IMG/VR virus record: IMGVR_UViG_3300008217_000015
Location: 1 to 43,040 of that record
DNA from: a virus
DNA length: 43,040 nucleotides
Strand: one strand, 5' to 3'
The stretch's first letter is position 1. Each line of letters begins with the position of its first letter. Shown one piece after another: positions 8,518 through 14,807 of the stretch. Under the pieces are notes generated by a model. That model had not been told where the DNA came from and did no database searches. It was given only the letters and a program-made list of their open reading frames with translations. Made by a program: the position numbers and the translations under genes.

Positions 8518-9018
8518 ATGGCTAGAGGAATAGTTGGAAAGAAACCATCTGTAAAAAGACCTGTAAAACAGCCAGCAGTAAAACAGCCAGCAGTAAAACG
8601 GGTTGTAAAACCAAAAGTTGTAAAGAAAGTGGTTGATTTGGGGCCGAAAGTAGAAATTTTTACGGGAGAAGTGGCAACAGGAGAAATAACAAAAGATACG
8701 GTGGATACTCCTTTTGAACTAAGTAATGATGTAGATATGGTTTGGGAGAGGATTTGGCAATCACCTTATACTGCGGGCTACACTTATAAGTGTACGTTTA
8801 AGATAGGAGATGCTTTAGAAGACTCAACCTGGAAAATTAGAGTCCAAACCGATTGGGATAATCATGATATAACTAAAGAAGTTAAAACTAATCAAACTGT
8901 TCCTTGGACTATTTTTACGAACAGTGAAGGTCCTACTACTGTAACTATTCATATTTATGGTACAGATACTGCTACTCAACAGGGTGCTAAAGGCCAGTTA
9001 TCTGTTGAATATTCATAA
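8518..9018 (+). CDS. Hypothetical protein with Lys/Pro repeat tail and beta domain
   Basis: 166 residues. Residues 1-40 are a basic, Pro/Val-rich arm with short repeats (VKQPAVKQPAVKR, then VKPKVVKKVV). Residues 45-166 look like a single beta-sandwich, rich in Thr, Val and aromatic residues, ending QLSVEYS. Such an arm-plus-sandwich layout is common in phage decoration or head-binding proteins, but I do not recognise the family. AAGGAG is 7 bases before the ATG. Confidence 0.6.
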   Translation: MARGIVGKKPSVKRPVKQPAVKQPAVKRVVKPKVVKKVVDLGPKVEIFTGEVATGEITKDTVDTPFELSNDVDMVWERIWQSPYTAGYTYKCTFKIGDALEDSTWKIRVQTDWDNHDITKEVKTNQTVPWTIFTNSEGPTTVTIHIYGTDTATQQGAKGQLSVEYS

Positions 9019-9029
9019 AGGAGAAAATA

Positions 9030-9227
9030 ATGGCGCATAATACAAAGTCAGCAGATTATAAGGCTGGTTGGAAACAAGGTTATAATGATCGTAAAGACGA
9101 GCAGCTTGCTGCAAAACGTGGTAAGGAATCCGGTAAGAAAATAAGCCTTAAGGGTCGTCGTGATATTGCAAAAGGAACTCGTAAACCTAAAGGTTCATAT
9201 GGGTTTAAGAAGAAAAAGGGTAAGTAA
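9030..9227 (+). CDS. Small highly basic hypothetical protein
   Basis: 65 residues, dominated by Lys, Arg and Gly, with SADYKAGWKQGYNDRKD near the start and a GFKKKKGK end. Predicted to be disordered except for a short N-terminal helix. AAAGGAG is well placed before the ATG. It sits in the block of basic proteins and abuts the next gene. Family not recognised; nucleic-acid binding is possible from charge alone. Confidence 0.6.
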   Translation: MAHNTKSADYKAGWKQGYNDRKDEQLAAKRGKESGKKISLKGRRDIAKGTRKPKGSYGFKKKKGK

Positions 9228-9497
9228 ATGCCAGAAAAGCAAAAAACGATATCCACTAAGAGTAGAAAAGCGACTGCTACGATTGTTCAAAAGATAAAAG
9301 GACCTCGTGGAGGAAGAACTCGTTATCGTTTTCCAATGCCTGATAAGGCCCATGCTCGCAATGCTTTAGCGCGATTGCCGCAAGCAAAAGATCTTTCGGC
9401 TGCAGATCGCAAGAAAATTAAAGATCGAGCTTATAAAATGCTTTATGGGACTACTGATTTAAAACGAATTGCAGAAATAAAACGAAAGAGGCGTTAA
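9228..9497 (+). CDS. Small basic protein with MPDKAHARNALARL motif (DUF6582-like)
   Basis: 89 residues. The segment RYRFPMPDKAHARNALARLPQ resembles the core of a small family (DUF6582, from memory) found in phages and adjoining prohead protease and portal genes; its role is unclear. The ends are Lys/Arg-rich (IAEIKRKRR). It starts directly after the stop of the previous gene. It is the last gene before a new promoter. Motif recognition is moderate; function unknown. Confidence 0.6.
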   Translation: MPEKQKTISTKSRKATATIVQKIKGPRGGRTRYRFPMPDKAHARNALARLPQAKDLSAADRKKIKDRAYKMLYGTTDLKRIAEIKRKRR

Positions 9498-9521
9498 TTC
9501 GCAAGATGAAAAATTTAAATT

Positions 9522-9550
9522 TTGACAACTCATTAAAATCACTGTAATAT
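9522..9550 (+). promoter_or_regulatory. Strong sigma-70-type promoter
   Basis: Perfect TTGACA at 9522-9527, 17-base spacer, TAATAT at 9545-9550. It lies in a 101-base gap before the gene at 9599. A small hairpin in the leader (GAGGT at 9563-9567, ACCTC at 9577-9581) precedes the AAAGGAG ribosome site and might affect transcript stability or translation. Confidence 0.8.
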
Positions 9551-9598
9551 TAATGTATTAATGAGGTTATTTTTATACCTCTTTAAAGGAGAAAGTAA

Positions 9599-9907
9599 AT
9601 GGCGAAAAAAGGAGTAGATGCACCTTCACGGCGTATTCTTACAGTTCCTGGAAAGGGAACAGACCTAATGGGTGAGTATGATCAGACTCCCGCAGGAGGA
9701 ACTTCAAAAGGACCTCGTGGTGGGACTCATCCGATTAATTCTAATAAGTTGCTAAAACCAGCACCTGGTCTTATTAATGATGGCCCGAAAGTTTGGGGGC
9801 CGGCATTGCAACCAATTGACGGTGTTTCCAAGGGACCAACGAAAGCGAAGAAACTTTCTGGTTCACATCCTTGGGCTGGTACTACAGCTAAGGGGTCAAT
9901 GAGTTAA
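9599..9907 (+). CDS. Gly/Pro-rich hypothetical protein
   Basis: 102 residues, low complexity and rich in Gly, Pro, Lys and Thr, with short KGP motifs (SKGPRGG, SKGPTKAKK). Probably mostly disordered. It directly follows a TTGACA/TAATAT promoter with AAAGGAG before the ATG, suggesting high expression. The stop overlaps the next ATG. I do not recognise it; high expression next to tail genes would fit a minor structural protein. Confidence 0.6.
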   Translation: MAKKGVDAPSRRILTVPGKGTDLMGEYDQTPAGGTSKGPRGGTHPINSNKLLKPAPGLINDGPKVWGPALQPIDGVSKGPTKAKKLSGSHPWAGTTAKGSMS

Positions 9908-10263
9908 TGGCTGGTTGGATTTTTCAACATCAACGCTTTACTCCTCACCGCTATGCAGGGCCAGCTCATCTAACTGATAAGCAACGAGCGGCTCAGCTAA
10001 AGAAAGCGCGTGGGGACGGCGTTATTATGAAAATTGGTTCTATTGCTCAAGGCTTTGTAGAAGATGCTTTGACGACTTTTAGTGATTCTCGCAAGATGGC
10101 TCGTTTTCAGTACGAAGAGTTGTCACGTGAAGCAAACAGGGCGCAAGTTAATGAACAAGCTGATCCTGTTGCTCATTTTACATCCGCCAGCGGAAAAGCT
10201 GTAAGTTCCCCTTCAGGAAAATTAGGTCCACGTAAGAGTAAATCCACCGGAACTACCTACTAA
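9907..10263 (+). CDS. Hypothetical protein, paralogue of the next gene
   Basis: 118 residues. The centre (GVIMKIGSIAQGFVEDALT...KMARFQYEELSRE) aligns with the next gene (NVVRIGGEVQGFTENSLS...QLTRQYEKQS). Both therefore appear to be diverged copies of one domain: a short beta segment followed by a helix. The N-terminus is aromatic (GWIFQHQRFTPHRYAGP); the C-terminus is Ser/Gly/Lys-rich and probably disordered. TAATG overlap with the upstream gene. Function unknown. Confidence 0.6.
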   Translation: MAGWIFQHQRFTPHRYAGPAHLTDKQRAAQLKKARGDGVIMKIGSIAQGFVEDALTTFSDSRKMARFQYEELSREANRAQVNEQADPVAHFTSASGKAVSSPSGKLGPRKSKSTGTTY

Positions 10264-10264
10264 A

Positions 10265-10540
10265 ATGGTTGATCGCACTACAAAATCTCGTCCTCCTCTA
10301 TGGCAGAGATTAGATCAACAAGAAAAAATGAGGGGAGGCAACGTTGTTCGTATTGGCGGTGAAGTTCAAGGTTTTACTGAAAATTCTTTATCTTTAAGCC
10401 AAAAGCAGCAGCTAACTAGGCAATACGAAAAACAGAGTTGCTACTATGAAACACTTAAAAAAGGGGATTATAAAGGATCTCCTCATGTAAAGGATTTAGT
10501 AAAACTAAATCGAAATAAACAATCTAACAAGTTATTGTAA
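10265..10540 (+). CDS. Hypothetical protein, paralogue of the previous gene
   Basis: 91 residues. It shares the RIGG.VQGF...L...QL.RQYE core with its upstream neighbour (residues ~25-57). It is basic, with an Asn/Lys-rich tail. It begins one base after the previous stop and its own stop overlaps the next ATG. No ribosome site is obvious, so coupling is likely. Function unknown. Confidence 0.6.
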   Translation: MVDRTTKSRPPLWQRLDQQEKMRGGNVVRIGGEVQGFTENSLSLSQKQQLTRQYEKQSCYYETLKKGDYKGSPHVKDLVKLNRNKQSNKLL

Positions 10541-10701
10541 TGAGTATTGTTTCTGAATTTTTTCAGAGAAGTCAAAAACCAAGTAAATTAAAAAAATTAC
10601 GTAAACAAAATACGATTTCAGCGGGGTGGAGCTTTGGAGTTGCTAATGCTCCAAAACCAAGAAAAAAAAGAAAAAGAAATTATATCCGTAAGAAGAAATA
10701 A
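10540..10701 (+). CDS. Very small basic protein
   Basis: 53 residues: an N-terminal SIVSEFFQRSQKPSKLKKLR segment, then AGWSFGVANAPKP, then a run of Lys/Arg ending YIRKKK. It overlaps the previous stop (TAATG) and ends 18 bases before a strong terminator, making it the last gene of the small basic block. Family not recognised. The overlap, ordered composition and position support it as a real gene. Confidence 0.55.
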   Translation: MSIVSEFFQRSQKPSKLKKLRKQNTISAGWSFGVANAPKPRKKRKRNYIRKKK

Positions 10702-10719
10702 TTTGTTATATTTACCTAC

Positions 10720-10754
10720 ATAAGCTCCTTAAAAGTTATAGGAGCTTATTTTTT
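10720..10754 (+). terminator. Rho-independent terminator closing the small-gene block
   Basis: A perfect 10-bp stem (ATAAGCTCCT at 10720-10729, AGGAGCTTAT at 10740-10749) with a 10-base loop is followed by a T-run (10749-10754). Its position after the last small basic gene and before the lipase gene implies separate control of the two blocks, though some read-through is needed unless the lipase block has a promoter I missed. Confidence 0.85.
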
Positions 10755-10770
10755 GTAAAGGATAAATAGA

Positions 10771-11541
10771 ATGGGAATATCATCGAATCATTTTGCGTAT
10801 TTGTCTATGTTAGCTTACAAAGACGAAGATGAAATTAAAAAATACGTTGAAGAATCTGAATATACTTATACAGATTGGAAAGGTGATAATGCGGTAATTA
10901 AATACACTGATTATCAGGTATTTAACAATGACGGTGCTCAGGCATATGCTTTTTGGAATAAACAGGTGTATGTGATAGCTTTTAGAGGAACTGAGCCGAC
11001 ACAATTAAGTGATGTTTTTGCGGATATGAAAGTATGGAAAACTGAGTCTCAGGTTGATGGTAGAGTACATTATGGGTTTAAGAAAGAGTTAGATAAGATT
11101 TGGTCTGATATAAAAGAGTGTTGGCCTATTTTTAAAGATAGAAGACTGTATGTAACTGGGCACAGTCTTGGTGCCGCAATGGCTACTCTTGCAGCTTCTC
11201 GACTTAATAAAGGAACCCGTGTTCCAACGGTTTACACTTTTGGATGTCCCAGGGTAGGTAATAAAAAGTTTACAGAAAGTTGTACTTTTGAACATCATAG
11301 ATTTGTTAATAATAACGATGCTGTTACAAAGGTTCCTTTTTGGTTTTTAGGATTTCGTCATTCTGGAGATTTAAATTATATTAATTATTATGGTAATATT
11401 AGACCTTTAACTCCTTGGCAAAAGATTAAAGACCAGTTTAGAGGCAGAGTAAGAGCGTTAAGTAAGTTTCAGTTATTTGACGGTATTTTTGACCATAGCG
11501 TTACGCTTTATTATCAAAAGTTAGAAAGGATTTCTAAATAA
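10771..11541 (+). CDS. Class 3 lipase-like alpha/beta hydrolase
   Basis: 256 residues. G130-H-S132-L-G is the nucleophile elbow of lipase class 3. Asp183 (NNNDAVTKVP) and His242 (FDHSVTLY) complete a plausible Ser-Asp-His triad in the right order. The segment VYVIAFRGTEP is the oxyanion/beta-strand region typical of the family, and PRVGN follows the nucleophile as usual. No signal peptide is seen. AAGGA precedes the ATG. It heads a block with membrane proteins, nuclease and holin, so it could help break host lipid at lysis, or act on host lipids earlier. Substrate unknown. Confidence 0.85.
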   Translation: MGISSNHFAYLSMLAYKDEDEIKKYVEESEYTYTDWKGDNAVIKYTDYQVFNNDGAQAYAFWNKQVYVIAFRGTEPTQLSDVFADMKVWKTESQVDGRVHYGFKKELDKIWSDIKECWPIFKDRRLYVTGHSLGAAMATLAASRLNKGTRVPTVYTFGCPRVGNKKFTESCTFEHHRFVNNNDAVTKVPFWFLGFRHSGDLNYINYYGNIRPLTPWQKIKDQFRGRVRALSKFQLFDGIFDHSVTLYYQKLERISK

Positions 11542-11861
11542 TGTGGTTTTGGCTACTTTCTGCCATCGCAGGTTCTATTATAGGAGGAGCTACTGATTCA
11601 TGGTTTAGAGAAACAAAGTTAGGAATTTGGTTTTATAAAAAAATGGATCAATTCTATACCTGGGCTAATCACCGATATGGGTTAAAGATGTTGACGGACG
11701 AAGAAAAAAGACTTAAAAAGTTTCCTCATCTAAAAAAGAGGTTAACAGAATCAGAAGCAAAATTGGATGAATTAGACAAGTTAGTAAGAAAAGAACGTGA
11801 AAAAAGAATAACAGAATTGGAAATAAAACTTGATGAGTTAGATAAACGGGTGAAAGAATGA
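11541..11861 (+). CDS. Membrane-anchored coiled-coil protein
   Basis: 106 residues. An N-terminal hydrophobic segment (FWLLSAIAGSIIGGA) is followed by an aromatic basic stretch and a long charged coiled coil over the last ~50 residues, in which LDELDK occurs twice. This layout resembles inner-membrane spanins, and two lipoproteins on the opposite strand could be outer-membrane partners, but neither has a recognisable spanin signature. It overlaps the lipase stop and the next gene (ATGA). Role uncertain. Confidence 0.6.
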   Translation: MWFWLLSAIAGSIIGGATDSWFRETKLGIWFYKKMDQFYTWANHRYGLKMLTDEEKRLKKFPHLKKRLTESEAKLDELDKLVRKEREKRITELEIKLDELDKRVKE

Positions 11862-12292
11862 ATGAGTTGTTAACTAGTGAAAGCATAAAATTAACAAATT
11901 TATTAATGCCGTGGTTAACGATTTTAATTTCTTTAATTGGTGCTCTATGGTTGAAAGATTTTGCAACTAAATTTATGCAAGGATTAAAATTTAGGATTAA
12001 TCCTGCTTTTCAAGAAGGTGATGACGTCTATCTTGATGGGGAGTTTGCCAATATTGTTAAGATTGGGACTGCTACAACTGTTTTTGGTATCATGAACAGT
12101 AGAGGATATGTTTGGCGTTATGTTCCTAACGAAAGAATACCGTATTTGAAGCTAGAAAAAATTATTAATTCTGATTTGCATATAGATTCGGAAAGTGAAA
12201 AAGCTAAAAAGCTTCAAGATTTAATTGATAAAGGTCAAACTAAATGGATTAACGAAAACAAGAAACGCATAGATAAAATGGAAAACAAATAA
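11858..12292 (+). CDS. Mini mechanosensitive-channel-like protein (MscS beta domain)
   Basis: 144 residues. One hydrophobic helix (LLMPWLTILISLIGALWL) is followed by FQEGDDVYLDGEFANIVKIG, then TTVFG and YVPNERI. This matches the layout of the MscS pore-side beta domain (F..GD.V...G..G.V..I..RTT...... .PN..I). Only one membrane helix is present instead of three, and the C-terminal domain is replaced by a charged helix. It overlaps both neighbours. It may form a small pore or sensor near the lysis genes; this is inference from the fold pattern. Confidence 0.6.
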   Translation: MNELLTSESIKLTNLLMPWLTILISLIGALWLKDFATKFMQGLKFRINPAFQEGDDVYLDGEFANIVKIGTATTVFGIMNSRGYVWRYVPNERIPYLKLEKIINSDLHIDSESEKAKKLQDLIDKGQTKWINENKKRIDKMENK

Positions 12293-12720
12293 TGTATAGA
12301 TATAAGTTTAACTTGGTTAAAGTAATAGATGGTGACACTGTTGACGTTGACATTGATTTAGGTTTTGGTGTTTGGTTAAAAAAAGAAAGAATTCGTTTAG
12401 CGGGTATTGATACGCCCGAATCTCGTACTCGCGATTTAGAAGAAAAAAAGTTTGGATTAATAGCAAAAGCGAAAGTAAAGGAACTTTTAAACTATGATTC
12501 GTGTATTTTAGTTACTTTTAAAGATGAAAAAGGAAAATTTGGACGAATATTGGGCGACTTTGAAATGATTTATAAAGGTACTAAAGCATCTTTTAGTTTA
12601 GTAGAACATTTAATTACCGAACATTATGGAGTACGATATTTTGGACAAAATAAAGATTTAATTAAGACAGAACATCTTGCTAATAGAGAGTGGTTACTTA
12701 AGCGAGGAAAGGTAAAGTAA
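12292..12720 (+). CDS. Staphylococcal nuclease-like (thermonuclease) endonuclease
   Basis: 142 residues, with the SNase OB-fold motifs: VIDGDTVDVDIDLG (D15), RIRLAGIDTPESR (R35, D40, E43) and GKFGRILGDF (R85). These match the Ca2+ ligands and the two catalytic arginines and glutamate of staphylococcal nuclease in order and nearly in number. There is no signal peptide, so it probably acts in the cytoplasm, for instance on host DNA or RNA. GGAA precedes the start, which overlaps the upstream stop. It sits between the MscS-like protein and the holin. Confidence 0.85.
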   Translation: MYRYKFNLVKVIDGDTVDVDIDLGFGVWLKKERIRLAGIDTPESRTRDLEEKKFGLIAKAKVKELLNYDSCILVTFKDEKGKFGRILGDFEMIYKGTKASFSLVEHLITEHYGVRYFGQNKDLIKTEHLANREWLLKRGKVK

Positions 12721-13121
12721 TGGCTGAAGAGGTTACAACTAGCTATCAGCTCCAAGTAAGTCCTGTTAATGGTAATCATGACGCTCAAGGGCCTGTGGCT
12801 AAATGGGTTCGTTCTATGTGGCGACCGTGTGCTGCAATTATATATCTTTTTATATGTTTATTTGATTTTGTTATTGCGCCTTGGTTTATTCAGGTCGAGA
12901 TGACAAGTTTATCTGAAATCTTTACTTATATTTTACAAATGCCTTCGGATCAACAAGCTCAAGCTTTAAATACTTTAACTACTCCGCGCTCTTGGGAGAG
13001 TTTAACTTTGCAAGGGGGCGGTTTATTTCATATTGCTTATGGAGGGATTTTAGGGGCTAGCGCATGGACTCGGGGAATGGAAAAACGAGAAAGAGCAGCA
13101 GTTGAGAAAGTAGCAAAATAA
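12720..13121 (+). CDS. Holin
   Basis: 133 residues. Segment VRSMWRPCAAIIYLFICLF followed by DFVIAPWFIQ is typical of the phage holin family with an RP motif before the first membrane helix. A second hydrophobic stretch lies near residues 100-112 (LFHIAYGGILGASAW), and a charged C-terminus (REKRERAAVEKVAK-like) follows. It would form inner-membrane lesions that release the lysozyme encoded at 16319-16762 on the other strand. AGGAAAGG precedes the ATG, which overlaps the nuclease stop. Confidence 0.75.
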   Translation: MAEEVTTSYQLQVSPVNGNHDAQGPVAKWVRSMWRPCAAIIYLFICLFDFVIAPWFIQVEMTSLSEIFTYILQMPSDQQAQALNTLTTPRSWESLTLQGGGLFHIAYGGILGASAWTRGMEKRERAAVEKVAK

Positions 13122-13156
13122 TGCAAAAGCAAACTTTAAATTTGGAAGGAAAGATT

Positions 13157-13999
13157 ATGACACAACTAATTAACCCCGAACGTTTTACGTTAATTAATGG
13201 CCTATTGAGGTCATTTTTTTTGGACAAAGGTTTTCACGAAGTCCATACCCAGAATAGATTAAGTATATTGGCGGCTTGTGAAGACCCTTCTACCGTCAGC
13301 ACTTATAATTATGCAGGCAATATTTGGCCTCTTCCGCAAACTGGCCAGATGTGGTTAGAATATGAATTACTTACCCGCCCCTCTTCGAAGGGGTTTTTTT
13401 GTATCTCTACGTCATACAGACAAGAACCAAATCCAGTAGAAGGAAGACATGAACTTATATTTCCTATGTTTGAATTTGAGTTTCCCGGTACGTTTGTAGA
13501 ACTTGAAATTATGGAAAAAGAGTTAGTAGATTATTTAAATTTTAGTACTCAAAATGAAATAATTTCTAAAGATTATGAAGATTGGACAGATGAATTTGGT
13601 GTAAAAGAACTTACTAATGCTGAGGAAGAATCGATGCATGATAAGTGGAAAGGTAAAGTATGTATGATAAAAAACTTTCCTAATTATACTAGTCCTTTTT
13701 GGAATATGAAACAAAACGGTAATGGAACTGCTGCTAAGATAGACGTGATTATAGCTGGACAAGAAACAATAGGGTCAGCAGAGCGTAGTAGTGATACTGA
13801 AGAAATGCGTCATATGTTTCACACAATAAGTGATGGAAAATACGCAGAATTATTGTTTAACCAATTCAGCAAAGAACGTGTAGAGAAAGAATTGAACGAG
13901 TTCTTGAATCATGATTTCATTCCTAGAGTGGGAGGAGGAATTGGAATAACACGGTTATTGAGGGCATACGAATTTTATAACGGTGCAACTGTTCACTAA
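13157..13999 (+). CDS. Class IIb aminoacyl-tRNA synthetase-like protein, closest to AsnRS/AspRS core
   Basis: 280 residues from the ATG at 13157, which has AAGGA 6 bases upstream. An in-frame ATG at 13121 overlaps the holin stop and would add 12 residues. Class II motifs are visible: a motif 1-like segment (LLRSFFLDKGFHEVHTQ), motif 2 (STSYRQEPNP...RHELIFPMFEFEF) and motif 3 (RVGGGIGITRLLRA). AAKIDVIIAGQETIGSAER resembles the AsnRS/AspRS core. It lacks the N-terminal anticodon-binding OB domain and ends soon after motif 3, so it may not read an anticodon. A tRNA with GTT anticodon follows 10 bases later. Alternatives are a ligase-like paralogue acting on a small molecule. Confidence 0.75.
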   Translation: MTQLINPERFTLINGLLRSFFLDKGFHEVHTQNRLSILAACEDPSTVSTYNYAGNIWPLPQTGQMWLEYELLTRPSSKGFFCISTSYRQEPNPVEGRHELIFPMFEFEFPGTFVELEIMEKELVDYLNFSTQNEIISKDYEDWTDEFGVKELTNAEEESMHDKWKGKVCMIKNFPNYTSPFWNMKQNGNGTAAKIDVIIAGQETIGSAERSSDTEEMRHMFHTISDGKYAELLFNQFSKERVEKELNEFLNHDFIPRVGGGIGITRLLRAYEFYNGATVH

Positions 14000-14009
14000 T
14001 ACTGATTGA

Positions 14010-14096
14010 TCCGGGGTGATGGAAATGGGAGACATGCTAGCCTGTTTAGCTAGTGCTTGAAAGAGCATGCTGGTTCGAATCCAGCCCTCGGAGCCA
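14010..14096 (+). tRNA. tRNA with GTT (Asn) anticodon but long variable arm
   Basis: 87 bases including encoded CCA. Acceptor 14010-14016 pairs with 14086-14092 (one G-T). D arm is ATG/CAT with a Leu-like loop. Anticodon stem CTAGC/GCTAG (14037-14041, 14049-14053) closes loop CTGTTTA, giving anticodon GTT at 14044-14046. Variable arm 14054-14068 has a TGCT/AGCA stem. T stem GCTGG/CCAGC closes loop TTCGAAT. Discriminator is G (14093). A long variable arm is normal for Leu, Ser and bacterial Tyr tRNAs, not Asn. G73 and GTT are Asn identity elements. Position 37 is T, which is unusual. Confidence 0.9.
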
Positions 14097-14107
14097 GTAT
14101 TTTGTAT

Positions 14108-14135
14108 AAAAAAAGCCCCTTTATGGGGCTTTTTT
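14108..14135. terminator. Bidirectional rho-independent terminator between the two arms
   Basis: GCCCC (14115-14119) and GGGGC (14125-14129) flank a 5-base loop, with seven A before and six T after, so the stem extends through A-T pairs and gives a U-tract in both directions. It ends the rightward block after the tRNA and overlaps the stop codon of the last leftward gene (14134-14136), so it serves both converging transcripts. Confidence 0.9.
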
Positions 14136-14616
14136 ACAGTATACCAGAAAATCTTGTTTCTGCTTTTTTATCCCACCATTCGTGGTCTAAAAGAATATAA
14201 CCTCTTCCTATTAAACATTTTGCGGTATAAAAATTTATTTTAAAATTACTTGTCCACGAAGACCACATAAATCCACCTATTGCTCCTGCTGCGGCTCCAC
14301 TTATTACAGTGGTGGACATAGCTAACGTAGGATCAGGGAATATGGAATTTATTGCGTAGTTAGTAGTTCCGCTTTGAATTATTCCTTTTCCGGTATCGGT
14401 AGCAATATTAGCGTGTCCTTGTACGTGAGCACTTGACCATGAATAACACTCTGCATAATCTCTTTGGTACTGAGAAGGATCAGAAACAGTTGCTAAATCT
14501 ACTTCTGCTTTTTTTGTGTGCCACCATCTGAAATCTTCAAAGTCACTGGTTGTACAACCGAGTAATATCGTACTAAGAATTAATTGAGAACAGAGTGTCC
14601 GCGTCCGTGTAAGCAT
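14134..14616 (-). CDS. Lipoprotein with glycine-zipper segment
   Basis: 160 residues. A signal with lipobox STILLGC places the lipidated Cys at residue 21. A Gly/Ala-rich hydrophobic segment (ISGAAAGAIGGFMW) resembles a glycine zipper. A CYSW...CLIGRGY pair of Cys-containing motifs is shared with the lipoprotein gene just upstream, so they look like paralogues, this one carrying the zipper insert. It overlaps the upstream gene by 37 bases and ends in the shared terminator. It could act in the outer membrane at lysis or in superinfection exclusion; neither is shown. Confidence 0.65.
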   Translation of the reverse strand: MLTRTRTLCSQLILSTILLGCTTSDFEDFRWWHTKKAEVDLATVSDPSQYQRDYAECYSWSSAHVQGHANIATDTGKGIIQSGTTNYAINSIFPDPTLAMSTTVISGAAAGAIGGFMWSSWTSNFKINFYTAKCLIGRGYILLDHEWWDKKAETRFSGIL

Positions 14617-14807
14617 TGTCTTATCATCTCGTTTTCGTCAATAAACCAACCTTGAACATAACGATTTATTAACCATTCACATTCCATGTGATCTTCTTGT
14701 GCGTGTTTAGCTTTGTCATCTTCGCTTGCTTTAAGGTCGATTAAGGGTTCATAAGTTTCGCAACCTATAAGAAATATAGGTAGCATGAGTAAAATTAGGT
14801 GTTTCAT
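14580..14807 (-). CDS. Small lipoprotein, paralogue of its downstream neighbour
   Basis: 75 residues. Signal MKHLILLMLPIFLIGC has lipobox LIGC with Cys16. The mature part has MECEWLIN and CLHGRGHSV, matching the C..W...CL.GRG pattern of the 160-residue lipoprotein. It starts inside the dUTPase stop. Short outer-membrane lipoproteins next to lysis genes are sometimes o-spanins, but the Pro-rich character typical of o-spanins is missing. Function unknown. Confidence 0.65.
   Translation of the reverse strand: MKHLILLMLPIFLIGCETYEPLIDLKASEDDKAKHAQEDHMECEWLINRYVQGWFIDENEMIRQCLHGRGHSVLN

Noticed and set aside
14010-14096. Ordinary tRNA-Leu or tRNA-Ser
   Set aside because: The body and variable arm are Leu/Ser-like, but the anticodon reads GTT and the discriminator is G, which excludes a standard Leu tRNA and does not match Ser codons.
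13121-14096. Asparagine synthetase A (AsnA) as identity of the 280-residue protein
   Set aside because: AsnA shares the fold, but its characteristic N-terminal and central segments are not seen; the AsnRS/AspRS-like core fits better, though not conclusively.
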